A DNA stretch of 64,000 nt, taken from positions 3,472,118 through 3,536,117 of the forward strand of contig NC_016627.1 in assembly GCF_000237085.1 (NCBI RefSeq), in the 5' to 3' direction. The notes under the pieces were generated by a model. That model saw only the letters and a program-made list of their open reading frames with translations, did not search any database and was not told where the DNA came from. Shown one piece after another: positions 1 to 9,364 of the stretch (positions are counted from its first letter, which is position 1; each line of letters starts with the position of its first letter). Position numbers and translations under genes: made by a program. The stretch comes from Acetivibrio clariflavus DSM 19732. GTDB lineage: Bacteria; Bacillota; Clostridia; Acetivibrionales; Acetivibrionaceae.

Positions 1-57
1 TTTATGAAACTTCTCTTTTCCACCACAGCAGCAATTATTTATTTTTTCATTTATCAT
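1..57 (-). CDS. partial CDS start, unknown Cys-rich protein
   Basis: A minus-strand reading frame begins with ATG at 55-57 and runs off the left edge of the window. The visible peptide is MINEKINNCCCGGKEKFHK, with a CCCGG cluster. A GGAAGG and an AAGG lie 5-15 bases upstream of the ATG. The frame stays open back to a second in-frame ATG at 139-141, so a longer N-terminus is possible, but that ATG has no clear ribosome binding site. Only 19 codons are visible. No family is recognised; the reading frame, start and function are all tentative. Confidence 0.35.
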   Translation of the reverse strand, partial: MINEKINNCCCGGKEKFHK

Positions 58-277
58 TTTAGCCTTACCTTCCTTTATTTTTATTTTAATAGGACTTATC
101 TTATAATGAAAGTACTTTTCTGTTTTAAGATTTTTGTTCATATCATTTTAATTATATATCCTCATTCTTGTATCAAGAAATATAAAATCTCAGAACTTTA
201 TTTTCTTTTCTTCTTTACCCTTTAAAAAAGGACTTTTCTATTTTTTGATTTTTTCACTATTATGTATTGAACTGTTC

Positions 278-977
278 GACACAACTTTATTATCTATTTG
301 ACATGACTTTATTATTTCTAACACAAGTTTTTTATCTCTGACACAACTTTATTATTTTTCACCTTATCCCTTAACCCTTTTTAGAATAAAACTTATTCCT
401 AACTATGTATACACATAAAAAACTCATGTCAAACCCCCACCACCCTCAAACCCTTATCCCTTCACTCCTTGACCCTATTTTCCTAATATCTTCCATATAA
501 AAAAGTCATGTCAAAAATCACCCATTTCCCTTGTTACTTTCTCCTAATATTTTCCTATTTTCCCTCTCATTTTAGATAAAAAAGTCGTGTCATAAATAGG
601 GATAAGTATCAAGAGAAAAGGGAAAAGTTTTAATCAATATCTTTCATCAATACTCTATTCAAATCCAATAAAATCAATACTTTTAACCTTATACCTTACC
701 CCTTAACCCTACTCATCCTAAAACAAAAATCATGGCTCCAATAAGGTTTTCTACCCTATTTTCACCATGACTTTTAACACAACTTTTTTATTTTTAACAC
801 GACTTTTTTATTCGTGACACGAGTTTTTTTGGGTTATACACTTATACCTTAACCCTTTTACCTATAAAAAAGTAATCCCGCAGCAAATGAAGATTTCTCC
901 TGCATCTGCTACGGGATTTTGGAACGAACTTTATTTTTATAGAGTCAACTTTATTATCATGGAGTGGAGTTTATTTT
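278..977. repeat. phased 16-bp repeats in gene-free region
   Basis: About 870 bases downstream of glmS hold no convincing gene but many copies of a 16-bp motif close to GACACGACTTTTTTAT. Direct copies start at 278, 300, 320 and 340; at 776, 796 and 816; and, more diverged, at 922, 942 and 962, so the step within each group is 20-22 bp. Reverse-complement copies lie at 415-430, 497-512 and 576-591, with a partial one at 864-879. A second pyrimidine motif close to CTTATACCTTAACCCTTTT recurs near 363, 449, 690 and 841. The regular step of two helical turns suggests protein binding or a repeat family rather than drift. It is not a CRISPR, because the repeats are too short and there are no unique spacers. 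Confidence 0.75.
864..920 (-). terminator. glmS terminator
   Basis: Reading the minus strand, AATCCCGTAGCAGATGCAGG pairs imperfectly with the following CTTCATTTGCTGCGGGATT, and the hairpin is followed by ACTTTTTTAT. It lies about 90 bases beyond the glmS stop. The T-run is one copy of the 16-bp repeat motif of this region. Confidence 0.7.
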
Positions 978-1011
978 AGTTATATACAAGATTTTATTTT
1001 GCAGATACGCC

Positions 1012-2835
1012 CTACTCAACTGTGACGCTTTTTGCCAAATTTCTTGGTTTATCCACATCGCAACCTTTTTGCACAGCCATGTAATATGCAAACAGCTGAA
1101 GCGGTGTTACTGCCACTATTGGTGCAACCAACGAATCAACATCGGGAATTGTAAATACAACATCGGCAGCTTTTTCAGCCTGTTTGTTACTTTCCTTGGC
1201 AATGGCAAGAACTGTCGCACCTCTTGCTTTTACTTCCCTGATATTGCTTATCATTTTCTCCATCAAATCGTCCTGGGTCATCGGACAGATAACCAAAGTG
1301 CCCTCTTCAATCAGGGCTATGGTTCCGTGTTTCAACTCCCCACCAGCATAAGCTTCCGAGTGTATATATGAAATTTCCTTAAGTTTTAAAGAGCCTTCCA
1401 TTGAAAGTGCATAGTCAAAGCCCCTTCCAATAAAGAATATGCTCTTTGCGTTGTAATGTTCCGATGCAAACTTCTGAATTATTTCCTTATTCTCCAGTAT
1501 ACTTTCTATGGCTTTAGGAATGTTTCGAAGCTCCTCAATAATCCTTTTATAAAATTCCTCATCTATTCTGCCTTTTTTCATTGCAAAGTCAAGGGCAATA
1601 AGGTATAAAGCCGAAAGCTGCGTGTTGTATGCCTTTGTCGATGCAACGGCAATTTCCGGACCTGCCCAGGTATAAAGCACATCGTTGGATTCCCTTGCTA
1701 TAGAGCTTCCCACAACATTTACAATGGACAATACCCTTGCTCCTTTTTTCTTTGCTTCCCTCAAAGCAAATAATGTATCTAATGTTTCACCCGATTGACT
1801 TATAATTATGACCAGGTTTTTATCGCTTATAATGGGATCCCTGTAACGGAATTCCGATGCAACGTCAACTTCCACCGGAATTCTTGCAAGCTTTTCAATC
1901 AGGTATTTTCCAGCAACTCCTGCATGGTAGGCGGTGCCGCAGGCAACAATATATATCTTCTCAATTTTTTCCAGATCTTCAGAAGTTAAATTGATACTGT
2001 CAAGAGATATTTTTCCGTCTTTAATTCTCGGATTTATAGTATCCTTTATAACCTTTGGCTCTTCAAAAATCTCCTTAATCATAAAATGTTCATAACCGGC
2101 TTTTTCGGCAGAACTTACATCCCAGTTTACCTTAAATACCTCTTTTTTTCTCTCTGTTCCATGGTTGTCATATACTTTTACACTATCGGAGGTCAACACC
2201 GCAACCTCTTTATCCTCAAGAATGTAAACATTTCTTGTGTACTCCAAAATTGCAGGAATATCCGATGCAATATAGTTTTCCCCTTCTCCAAGGCCTACAA
2301 CTAATGGACTATCCTTTCTCGCTGCTACAAATTTACTGTCACAGTCCCTGCATATAACTCCCAAAGCATAGGAGCCTTCAACCTCGTTAATTGATTTAAT
2401 AACTGCTTCCACTATATCTCCCTTGTAATGATAGTCAATCAAATTGGCAAACACTTCGGTATCGGTCTCGGAAAAAAATTGGTAACCTTTTGTCTGAAGG
2501 AACTCTTTCAATTCCATATAATTTTCAAAGATACCGTTATGCACAACAGCAATTTTACCGGAATTACTTACATGGGGATGGGAGTTCAAATAATTGGGTT
2601 CCCCGTGAGTAGCCCATCGTGTATGACCTATACCTATTGTACCCTGCGGCTTCTCTTCATTGACTTTCTCTTCTAATATTGAAAGCCTTCCCTTGCTTTT
2701 TACAACCTTAATGTCATTATCCTCAAAAATTGCAACACCTGCTGAGTCATAACCCCTATATTCAAGCTTCTTTAATCCGTTTATCAAAATGGGCGCAGCT
2801 ATTTTGCTGCCTATATATCCAACTATTCCACACAT
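1012..2835 (-). CDS. glmS: glutamine-fructose-6-phosphate aminotransferase (isomerizing)
   Basis: GlmS makes glucosamine-6-phosphate from fructose-6-phosphate and glutamine, the committed step to UDP-GlcNAc and peptidoglycan. The protein has 607 residues, the usual size. It starts MCGIVGYIG; Cys2 becomes the N-terminal nucleophile of the glutaminase domain after Met removal. Two SIS sugar-isomerase domains follow, and the C-terminus ends NLAKSVTVE with the catalytic Lys near residue 602. A GTG three codons upstream (2844) extends the frame, but the ATG at 2833-2835 is preferred because GGAG lies 8 bases before it and because Cys must be at position 2. Upstream lies a glmS ribozyme. glmM is the next gene upstream, so both cytosolic amino-sugar steps sit together. 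Confidence 0.97.
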   Translation of the reverse strand: MCGIVGYIGSKIAAPILINGLKKLEYRGYDSAGVAIFEDNDIKVVKSKGRLSILEEKVNEEKPQGTIGIGHTRWATHGEPNYLNSHPHVSNSGKIAVVHNGIFENYMELKEFLQTKGYQFFSETDTEVFANLIDYHYKGDIVEAVIKSINEVEGSYALGVICRDCDSKFVAARKDSPLVVGLGEGENYIASDIPAILEYTRNVYILEDKEVAVLTSDSVKVYDNHGTERKKEVFKVNWDVSSAEKAGYEHFMIKEIFEEPKVIKDTINPRIKDGKISLDSINLTSEDLEKIEKIYIVACGTAYHAGVAGKYLIEKLARIPVEVDVASEFRYRDPIISDKNLVIIISQSGETLDTLFALREAKKKGARVLSIVNVVGSSIARESNDVLYTWAGPEIAVASTKAYNTQLSALYLIALDFAMKKGRIDEEFYKRIIEELRNIPKAIESILENKEIIQKFASEHYNAKSIFFIGRGFDYALSMEGSLKLKEISYIHSEAYAGGELKHGTIALIEEGTLVICPMTQDDLMEKMISNIREVKARGATVLAIAKESNKQAEKAADVVFTIPDVDSLVAPIVAVTPLQLFAYYMAVQKGCDVDKPRNLAKSVTVE

Positions 2836-3179
2836 TTTTACCACTCCATATCATTATTTTTAAATTTACATTTGCATAAAAGATAAAAATACATAACCGA
2901 TTGATAACAGACTGTTTCTGGCAAAAAACAGCGTATCAATACAAAGCTCAAAATACCTTAATTCTGATGGATAGTACTTCGACTAAACCAAACTCACATA
3001 TTGTTGCCATATAATAATTATGTTTTAAAATTGCTGTAATTTATTACAAATAGCCAATACATGACATGCAATTCAACAAAAGCATGAAAAACCGTAAAAT
3101 TACATACAGCATTAGTCTCGCAGCAATACGCATTCAACTAATACTTTTGCAATATAAGAAATATATTGTTGAATTGTAT

Positions 3180-3363
3180 GAATAGAACAGGATTAACCAC
3201 GCGGACCCATTTTTGTTCTGCAGTTGCCTGCAGTTTTTGTATAGATCCTATCGATAGTGGTATACCGGAAGGTTTCCGCCGAATATTTCGATAACTCATC
3301 GGATACAAAATTTCCGATGACCTCCTTCTCCTCGTCAACGTATGCTAAATACGCTCTGGCGCT
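3180..3363 (-). promoter_or_regulatory. glmS ribozyme (GlcN6P-activated)
   Basis: On the minus strand the 5' end reads AAAG-AGCGCCAGAGC, followed by GTTGACGAGGAGAAGGAGG, ATCGAAATATTCGGCGG and AAACCTTCCGG. These match the conserved core of the glmS ribozyme: cleavage-site A/GCGCC, GACGAGG, and the P2.1/P3 core. Cleavage is expected between the bases at 3363 and 3362. The 3' boundary near 3180-3190 is approximate. In this family, glucosamine-6-phosphate is the cofactor for self-cleavage, which lowers glmS mRNA. The ribozyme ends about 345 bases before the glmS start, an unusually long spacer that carries no recognised gene. Confidence 0.93.
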
Positions 3364-3471
3364 CTTTCCAAGTCATATTAAGCAAATATCACTATCCCCC
3401 TTTATTTTGCTTAACAATGACTTTGTGCTTTTCAACATTTTTTTCAAAATGTTAAAATGCACTTTTTCTGT

Positions 3472-3519
3472 TTGTGCCGCAAAATACTCTTAAATTAATT
3501 ATATTTGCGGGCACAAACA
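3472..3519 (-). terminator. hairpin between glmM and glmS leader
   Basis: TTTGTGCCGCAAA at 3472-3484 pairs with TTTGCGGGCACAAA at 3505-3518. It could be a terminator or processing hairpin between glmM and the glmS leader. No clear T-run follows on the minus strand, so the role is uncertain. Confidence 0.4.
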
Positions 3520-3678
3520 TTGATTAATCCTGCAATTTCCTATACCAACAGCACTTTAAATATAAATCCATCACTAATTGTCCGATAAATTTATATAATT
3601 CTAATCCTTATATGATATTTATCGATCAATTAGCGACAAAAGTTAGAATTTTTTAAACTCGAATATTTTACCAACGGT

Positions 3679-5028
3679 TTATCCAAGTCTTTCTTCAATA
3701 ACCTTTGCCAATTCAATTGCCCTCGCAGTAATGTACTCCTGATCCTTACCTTCAATCATAACCCTTACAAGAGGCTCAGTTCCGGAAGGTCTTATAAGTA
3801 CCCTGCCTTCACCTTTAAATTCCTCTTCAAGCTCTTTGCACATTTTACATACTACTGGGTCGTCAAGATACTTATTTTTATTTTCATTCTTAACCTTTGC
3901 ATTTTTCAGCACCTGAGGAAGAACCCGCATGACAGAAGCAAGTTCTGACAGTTTTTTGCCTGTGCTCTTTACCACATTGAGAAGTTGAACTCCTGTCAAA
4001 AGTCCGTCTCCTGTGGTATTGTGTTCTAAGAATATAATATGACCCGACTGCTCACCGCCAAGTACATATCCGTTTTGGATCATGTTCTCCAGAACATATC
4101 TGTCTCCTACTTTAGTCTTTTCTACATTAATTCCTTCTCTTTTAGCCATAATGTCAAAACCGAGATTGCTCATAACAGTAACAACTATAGTATCTTTTGC
4201 AAGCTTTCCTTCTTTTTTCAGTTCAAGCCCGATAATGGACATAATCTGGTCACCGTCAACCAGCTTTCCATTTTCGTCAACAGCAAGAACCCTATCGGCA
4301 TCACCGTCAAAAGCGAGCCCAACATCAGCTCCTACTTCCACTACAAATTTCTGAAGCTGTTCAATATGGGTAGAACCGCAATTGCAGTTTATATTTACTC
4401 CATCAGGCTTATTGTTTATTACAAATATCTCTGCACCGAGCTCTTTCAGTGCTTTAGGTGCCACCTCATAAGCTGCACCGTTGGCACAGTCAATAGCTAT
4501 CTTCAGGCCTTTAAGATCGCCTTTTATTGTACTTTTTATAAAGTTGACATAGTCATCTATTTGAGTATCTATTTTTCCTTTTTTTCCTACGCTGCCTCCC
4601 ACAGGCAAGGTAATTTCCTCTGCTCCATCCAGAATAATTGCCTCAATTCTTTCCTCCAAAGCATCGGACAGTTTGTAACCTTTGCTGTTGAAAAATTTAA
4701 TTCCGTTAAATTCAGCCGGATTATGGGATGCAGAAATAACCACACCGGCATCGGCATTATACAGCCTTGTCAGATATGCCACCGCAGGTGTCGGAACTAT
4801 GCCGAGAGATATAACTTCCGCACCTACCGAACATAAACCTGCTGTAAGTGCAGCCTCCAACATATCCCCCGATATTCTTGTATCCATACCAACCAATATT
4901 TTCGGAGTATGCTTTGTTTCTGAAGTCAAAACATAAGCTCCTGCCTGCCCCAATTTATATGCCAATTCACCAGTTAATTCCCTGTTCGCAACTCCTCTTA
5001 CTCCATCTGTACCAAATAAGCGACCCAA
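3679..5028 (-). CDS. glmM: phosphoglucosamine mutase
   Basis: GlmM converts glucosamine-6-phosphate to glucosamine-1-phosphate in the cytosol for UDP-GlcNAc synthesis. The family start [12 protein letters not shown] is seen when the TTG at 5026-5028 is used. An AGAGGGG lies 9 bases before that TTG, so it is preferred to the ATG at 5106, which would add 26 non-family residues. The length is then 449, normal for GlmM. Visible motifs are the phosphoserine loop [12 protein letters not shown] with Ser101, the metal-binding DGDADR near residue 243, and the C-terminal sugar-phosphate loop [11 protein letters not shown]. In many Firmicutes glmM follows cdaA and cdaR directly. Here an FAD protein gene and a 386-base gap intervene, so it may have its own promoter. 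Confidence 0.96.
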   Translation of the reverse strand: MGRLFGTDGVRGVANRELTGELAYKLGQAGAYVLTSETKHTPKILVGMDTRISGDMLEAALTAGLCSVGAEVISLGIVPTPAVAYLTRLYNADAGVVISASHNPAEFNGIKFFNSKGYKLSDALEERIEAIILDGAEEITLPVGGSVGKKGKIDTQIDDYVNFIKSTIKGDLKGLKIAIDCANGAAYEVAPKALKELGAEIFVINNKPDGVNINCNCGSTHIEQLQKFVVEVGADVGLAFDGDADRVLAVDENGKLVDGDQIMSIIGLELKKEGKLAKDTIVVTVMSNLGFDIMAKREGINVEKTKVGDRYVLENMIQNGYVLGGEQSGHIIFLEHNTTGDGLLTGVQLLNVVKSTGKKLSELASVMRVLPQVLKNAKVKNENKNKYLDDPVVCKMCKELEEEFKGEGRVLIRPSGTEPLVRVMIEGKDQEYITARAIELAKVIEERLG

Positions 5029-5414
5029 AACATTCAACCCCTCTTTACTATAGAATTTCTTTATACTCTTCATACATCGTTCAAGCGTTGTAAAAGCTTT
5101 AGCCAATATATCAACACAAATAAAGCTTTTAAAAGCAACTCTTCATTTGTTATTAATCAATTTATAAAATATTCATGTATATCACTAAATCATTATAAAC
5201 TAAATGCATTTAATAAAACAAGTACTCTTATGTTAATTTTGAATTTAAATAAAATTTTGTAATAAATTTCCATTAAATCTCACAAAATCCTTCTTTTGTT
5301 ATTTATACAATTTCACCAAAGTATTTTAAAAACCCAATTTGACAGGTCTTACGCGTAAATGTTCAGTTCACAGATTATTTTTTGACATGACCTAAGGGAT
5401 TATTGAAAAAACAA
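5029..5414. other. intergenic, glmM upstream region
   Basis: This AT-rich gap has no gene. Near its right end two related words face each other, TTGACAGGTC (about 5340) and TTGACATGACC (about 5382); the second resembles the half-motif of the left-edge repeats. The glmM promoter should lie here, but no clear -35/-10 pair was assigned. Confidence 0.4.
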
Positions 5415-7001
5415 TTATAATACATTGTATGTTTTAATTATTTGTTCGGCTACTTTTATTCCATCAACAGCTGCACTAACTATTCCTCCGGCGTAGCCTG
5501 CGCCTTCACCGGCAGGATAAAGCCCTTTTACCTTTGTGGATTCAAAAGTTTCTGTCCTTTGAATTCTAACCGGCGAAGAAGTTCTTGTCTCAACTCCGGT
5601 AAGAAGAGCATCACCTATTCCAAAACCTTTAAGCCTGTCATCAAAATATTTGATGGACTCTTTCATAGGACCTGTTACAAATACCGGAAGACATAGGTTC
5701 AGGTCGGCAAAACTTGTCTTTCCGGTGTAACTTGGTTTTACCGTTCCCAATTTAACCGATACCCTTCCGTCAATAAAATCCTCAAGCCTTTGAATGGGAG
5801 CAGCATTGCAGCTTCCTGCAACAGTAAAAGCCAACCTCTCCCAATTTCGCTGAAACTCAACACCGGCCAAAGGATGGCCGCTTCCAAAGTCCCCGGGTCC
5901 AACAGACACCACAAGGGCACTGTTGGCATTCTCCCTATCCCTGGCATACTCACTCATACCGTTTGTCACTATCATATTGGGTTCGGATGCCGCAGCAACT
6001 ACAACTCCTCCAGGACACATGCAAAAGGAATATACCGTTCTGTCCTTTAACTTGTAAAACAGCTGATAATCGGCTGCTCCAAGATGCGGATGCGATGCAG
6101 CTGCACCATATTGTGCTTTGTTAATGAGTTCCTGAGGATGTTCAATTCTGACGCCCACCGAAAAAGGTTTTTGAATAAATTCAATTCCACTTTCAAAAAG
6201 GCTTAAAAATGTATCCCTCGCACTATGACCTATTGCAAGAACCACAACCTCAGCGTCAATGGTTTCACTTCCGTTAACCACCACACCGGTAACTTTTCCG
6301 TCCTTGATTTTTATAGAAGTAACTTTTGAATTAAATCTAACTTCCCCGCCTAATTCTATTATCTTTTTTCGCATGTTTACAATTACTTTTTTCAGTATGT
6401 CGGTACCTATATGTGGCTTTGCTTTATATAATATCTCCTCCGGTGCACCAAAATTATAGAATTCCTCCAAAACCTTTGTGCACCTTCTGTCGTTTATCCT
6501 CGTTGTAAGCTTTCCGTCGGAAAAAGTTCCCGCACCGCCTTCTCCAAACTGGACATTGGTTTCAGAATTGAGTTCTCCGCCATTCCAATAACTGTTTACG
6601 ATTTCGGTTCTTTTTTCCACGCATTCGCCGCGTTCCAAAACCAAAGGCCTGTATCCGTTTTGTGAAAGCACAAGAGCAGCAAACAGTCCTGCCGGACCTG
6701 TGCCTATTATAACAGGTCTATATTTTAACTTTTTGTCTCCGGGAATCAATTTTTCTTCTATATTATCCTCAACAATTCGGACATCGTTACTATTTGGTAC
6801 TTTAATCTTCCCGGGTATTTCAACCATGACAGAATAAACCAGGAATATATCCGGCTTTTTCCTGGCATCCACAGACTCTTTCACAATCCTGAAATTTATA
6901 AATTCTTTAGAATCTATTTTAAGTTTTTTAGCGGCCATCCTCTTTAAAGAGTTTATATCATCATCCAAAGATAGTTTTATATTGTGTACAATCAGCTTCA
7001 T
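5415..7001 (-). CDS. FAD-dependent oxidoreductase, COG2509-like
   Basis: This is a 528-residue predicted flavoprotein of the uncharacterised FAD-dependent dehydrogenase family. Residues 1-90 form an N-terminal domain typical of the family. A dinucleotide-binding motif VIIGTGPAGLFAALVL follows near residue 98. The family signature NVQFGEGGAGTFSDGKL comes next, and a second FAD contact, GLYPAGEGAGYAGG, is near the C-terminus. The substrate is unknown. It starts 9 bases after the cdaR stop with GAGGG upstream, so it is very probably co-transcribed with cdaA and cdaR. It lies where glmM usually lies in this operon. No frameshift or missing core motif is seen. Confidence 0.9.
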   Translation of the reverse strand: MKLIVHNIKLSLDDDINSLKRMAAKKLKIDSKEFINFRIVKESVDARKKPDIFLVYSVMVEIPGKIKVPNSNDVRIVEDNIEEKLIPGDKKLKYRPVIIGTGPAGLFAALVLSQNGYRPLVLERGECVEKRTEIVNSYWNGGELNSETNVQFGEGGAGTFSDGKLTTRINDRRCTKVLEEFYNFGAPEEILYKAKPHIGTDILKKVIVNMRKKIIELGGEVRFNSKVTSIKIKDGKVTGVVVNGSETIDAEVVVLAIGHSARDTFLSLFESGIEFIQKPFSVGVRIEHPQELINKAQYGAAASHPHLGAADYQLFYKLKDRTVYSFCMCPGGVVVAAASEPNMIVTNGMSEYARDRENANSALVVSVGPGDFGSGHPLAGVEFQRNWERLAFTVAGSCNAAPIQRLEDFIDGRVSVKLGTVKPSYTGKTSFADLNLCLPVFVTGPMKESIKYFDDRLKGFGIGDALLTGVETRTSSPVRIQRTETFESTKVKGLYPAGEGAGYAGGIVSAAVDGIKVAEQIIKTYNVL

Positions 7002-7010
7002 TTAGTCCCT

Positions 7011-8225
7011 CTATCCTTCATTCTTTCTTTCAATTACTACTTCCACTTCAACATCCTGTGACAATTTAAGGGTACTTGGCAGTACAACCTTAAGTGTTCT
7101 TTTGTAAGTTCCCTCTTTCAGGCCTCTTACATCAATAGATGGTTTTAGCTTACTCTCAACAATCTTATCCAATTCTTCCATAGTTCCCTTTATTTCAATC
7201 TCAATTTCTTCATCAACAATTTTATACGTCAGCGAATCGTCAGCCTCTTCATTTTCCATTATAATATCTTCTGCCTTTATTTTATATTTCTTAACCGAAA
7301 GAGGTACTATTTCCACACTGACAGAAACAGCTTTTTGTGAATTTACAAGGTTCACACCGCTGGGCAAAACTATGTTGGCTGTTTTGGTAACACTGGCGTC
7401 AAGGTCTTCAATATCAATGCTTTCAGTTTTTAAATTGTCAATGGAATCTAACAAATTGGAAGGTCCGGATATCAATACTTTATCCGGTGATACTTTGTGC
7501 ACACCATCAACATAGTCCTTGGCAGGTTTTCCTTTAACCACAGGTATTACCGAAACTTCTTTCGCCACCTCAATTCTGGCTTCAACACTATATTTATCGC
7601 TAAATTCAGGCATCTCATTGCCTACTTTGTCATATACCTTACACATGAGCTTCATCGAAGTATCGCTTTTAATACCCGTTATATCTGCAACTGCCATAAC
7701 CTTACCGATAGAACTGATTACCGAATTGGTAGCTTCAATGGATATGGTCTGCGGAGTAATACTGATGCCCACCACCCTGTAGTTTTCCTTAGCTTTTCCC
7801 ACAGTCGTCACTTCAATGGGATAAAGGTTTTCACCTATCTTTTCAAGTTTAAAATTTACAGTCCTTGGTGAAACACTTTCAAAGGAAACACCATCAGGAA
7901 TATTATATATCTCCACGTACAAAAAACCAGTGGAAGCATCATTGACTTTTGACAAATCCACAACTGCTTCTATCTCTGAAGAATTAATACGCTTTATTTT
8001 CTCCTCCCTGCCCTTTAAACTAACTGTAACGTTTCGAGGAAAATTTGACTCTTTTATCACTATATCTTTGCTTCTCAATACATTCTCGTTCTCAATTCTC
8101 AAAGGCACACTAAAATCCATAGAAACTATTGGGTTTGTGCTATCCAACACAAAAAACCAGAGAAACACTGCAAATAAAACCGACATAATTTTTACAGTTG
8201 TATCCCTCTTCAACAAATCACTCAT
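7011..8225 (-). CDS. cdaR: YbbR-domain protein, CdaA regulator CdaR
   Basis: This 404-residue protein has one N-terminal membrane anchor (about residues 11-30, IMSVLFAVFLWFFVL) followed by repeated all-beta YbbR domains on the outer face. In Firmicutes CdaR binds and tunes the membrane diadenylate cyclase CdaA. The ATG at 8223-8225 overlaps the cdaA stop as ATGA and has AAGGTG eight bases upstream, which is better placed than the upstream GAA-rich extension to 8243. The overlap implies translational coupling with cdaA. Four YbbR-like repeats are plausible from the recurring pattern of VPV/L-K-G and V-x-V-SGP segments; exact boundaries were not determined. Confidence 0.92.
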   Translation of the reverse strand: MSDLLKRDTTVKIMSVLFAVFLWFFVLDSTNPIVSMDFSVPLRIENENVLRSKDIVIKESNFPRNVTVSLKGREEKIKRINSSEIEAVVDLSKVNDASTGFLYVEIYNIPDGVSFESVSPRTVNFKLEKIGENLYPIEVTTVGKAKENYRVVGISITPQTISIEATNSVISSIGKVMAVADITGIKSDTSMKLMCKVYDKVGNEMPEFSDKYSVEARIEVAKEVSVIPVVKGKPAKDYVDGVHKVSPDKVLISGPSNLLDSIDNLKTESIDIEDLDASVTKTANIVLPSGVNLVNSQKAVSVSVEIVPLSVKKYKIKAEDIIMENEEADDSLTYKIVDEEIEIEIKGTMEELDKIVESKLKPSIDVRGLKEGTYKRTLKVVLPSTLKLSQDVEVEVVIERKNEG

Positions 8226-9097
8226 TTCGACTTCACCTTCCACAAACCCAATTTTTTGTTGGGTACGTCTTTTTCCAAAAGGTTCTTGCTTAGTGCCTTT
8301 CTAAGGGTGTCGGAAGTAAGGTTTCTGGTCAGTCCTCCGTTTAAAGCAACAGAAATTTTGCCGGATTCCTCCGAAACAACCACAACTATGGCATCGGATA
8401 CCTCACTTATTCCCAGAGCTGCTCTATGCCTTGTACCAAGCTCTTTGCTCAAGTTCGGATTCTCCGTCAAAGGCAGAAAACATGCTGCTGCTTTTATCTT
8501 ATCTCCTCTGATAACTACTGCTCCATCATGAAGAGGAGTATTGGGCGTAAAAATATTTATCAAAAGTTCCGATGTAACGTTGGAATCAATCTGAATTCCT
8601 GAATTTATTATATCGCCGATTTTTGTCTCCCTTTCAATAACAATTAATGCACCGGTAAAAGTCCGCGACATTTCAACTACAGCTTTAATTATTTCCTCAA
8701 TATTGGATTTTACCTTAATGGTATAACTTTCATCTTCAAAACTGAAGAAACTCTTAAACCTGCTTCTTCCAATCTGTTCAAGACCTCTCCTAAGCTCAGG
8801 CTGGAACAGCACTACCAATGCTATAGCCAAATATTGAATTATCATTTTAAGTATAAAGGCAATGGTTCTAAGACCTAAAATATCACTTAACTTAGAAGCA
8901 ATTAATATAAACAGAATACCCTTTATCAACTGCCATGCTCTTGTCTCTCTAACCAGCATTGCCATTTTATATATGGCATAAGATACAATACTTATATCAA
9001 CAACAGTTTTTACCAGATCCCATGGCCCTTTTATACTTAAATTATCCGAAAGAAAATTAAAAATTCCCCATAAATTAATTTGGTTTATAAAATCCAT
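8222..9097 (-). CDS. cdaA: diadenylate cyclase CdaA
   Basis: CdaA joins two ATP molecules into c-di-AMP at the membrane. The 291-residue protein has three N-terminal membrane helices (about residues 33-97) and a DAC domain with the DGA motif at 191-193 and the RHR motif at 223-225 (LGTRHRAALGISE). The start chosen is the ATG at 9095-9097, with GGGG seven bases upstream; the frame runs 25 codons further up to 9172 but those residues are not family-like. It is the first gene of the minus-strand operon with cdaR. A PII-like c-di-AMP receptor is encoded 8 kb away in this window. Confidence 0.96.
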   Translation of the reverse strand: MDFINQINLWGIFNFLSDNLSIKGPWDLVKTVVDISIVSYAIYKMAMLVRETRAWQLIKGILFILIASKLSDILGLRTIAFILKMIIQYLAIALVVLFQPELRRGLEQIGRSRFKSFFSFEDESYTIKVKSNIEEIIKAVVEMSRTFTGALIVIERETKIGDIINSGIQIDSNVTSELLINIFTPNTPLHDGAVVIRGDKIKAAACFLPLTENPNLSKELGTRHRAALGISEVSDAIVVVVSEESGKISVALNGGLTRNLTSDTLRKALSKNLLEKDVPNKKLGLWKVKSK

Positions 9098-9364
9098 CAG
9101 ATAACCCCACGTTCTTCCAGTTATTTCATAATGTTTGCGGTTTTTGTGCAAAATATATTCTCTTTGCACCAAATGTATTTTGTATACTTCTCTCTTTCAT
9201 CTTTGAGAAAGTAAATACAGCTTTTTATCGAATAAAGACACTCATTGTAAAATTATGCCTTTGCAAGTTAAATATATACATTAGTTCAATTTTATATTTT
9301 AACACTAATAATATAATACGTTAATAGACTTTTAAATAATTTAATGAAATATTAATATTATTAT

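Noticed and set aside
4-225. 73-residue plus-strand frame at the left edge
   Set aside because: AT-rich, Phe/Leu/Ile-dominated and without a ribosome binding site; the minus strand offers a better partial gene start here.
278-831. CRISPR array
   Set aside because: The repeated words are 16 bases with 4-6 base gaps and occur in both orientations, so there are no spacers.
964-1371. 135-residue plus-strand frame over the glmS 3' end
   Set aside because: It is a shadow of glmS on the opposite strand.
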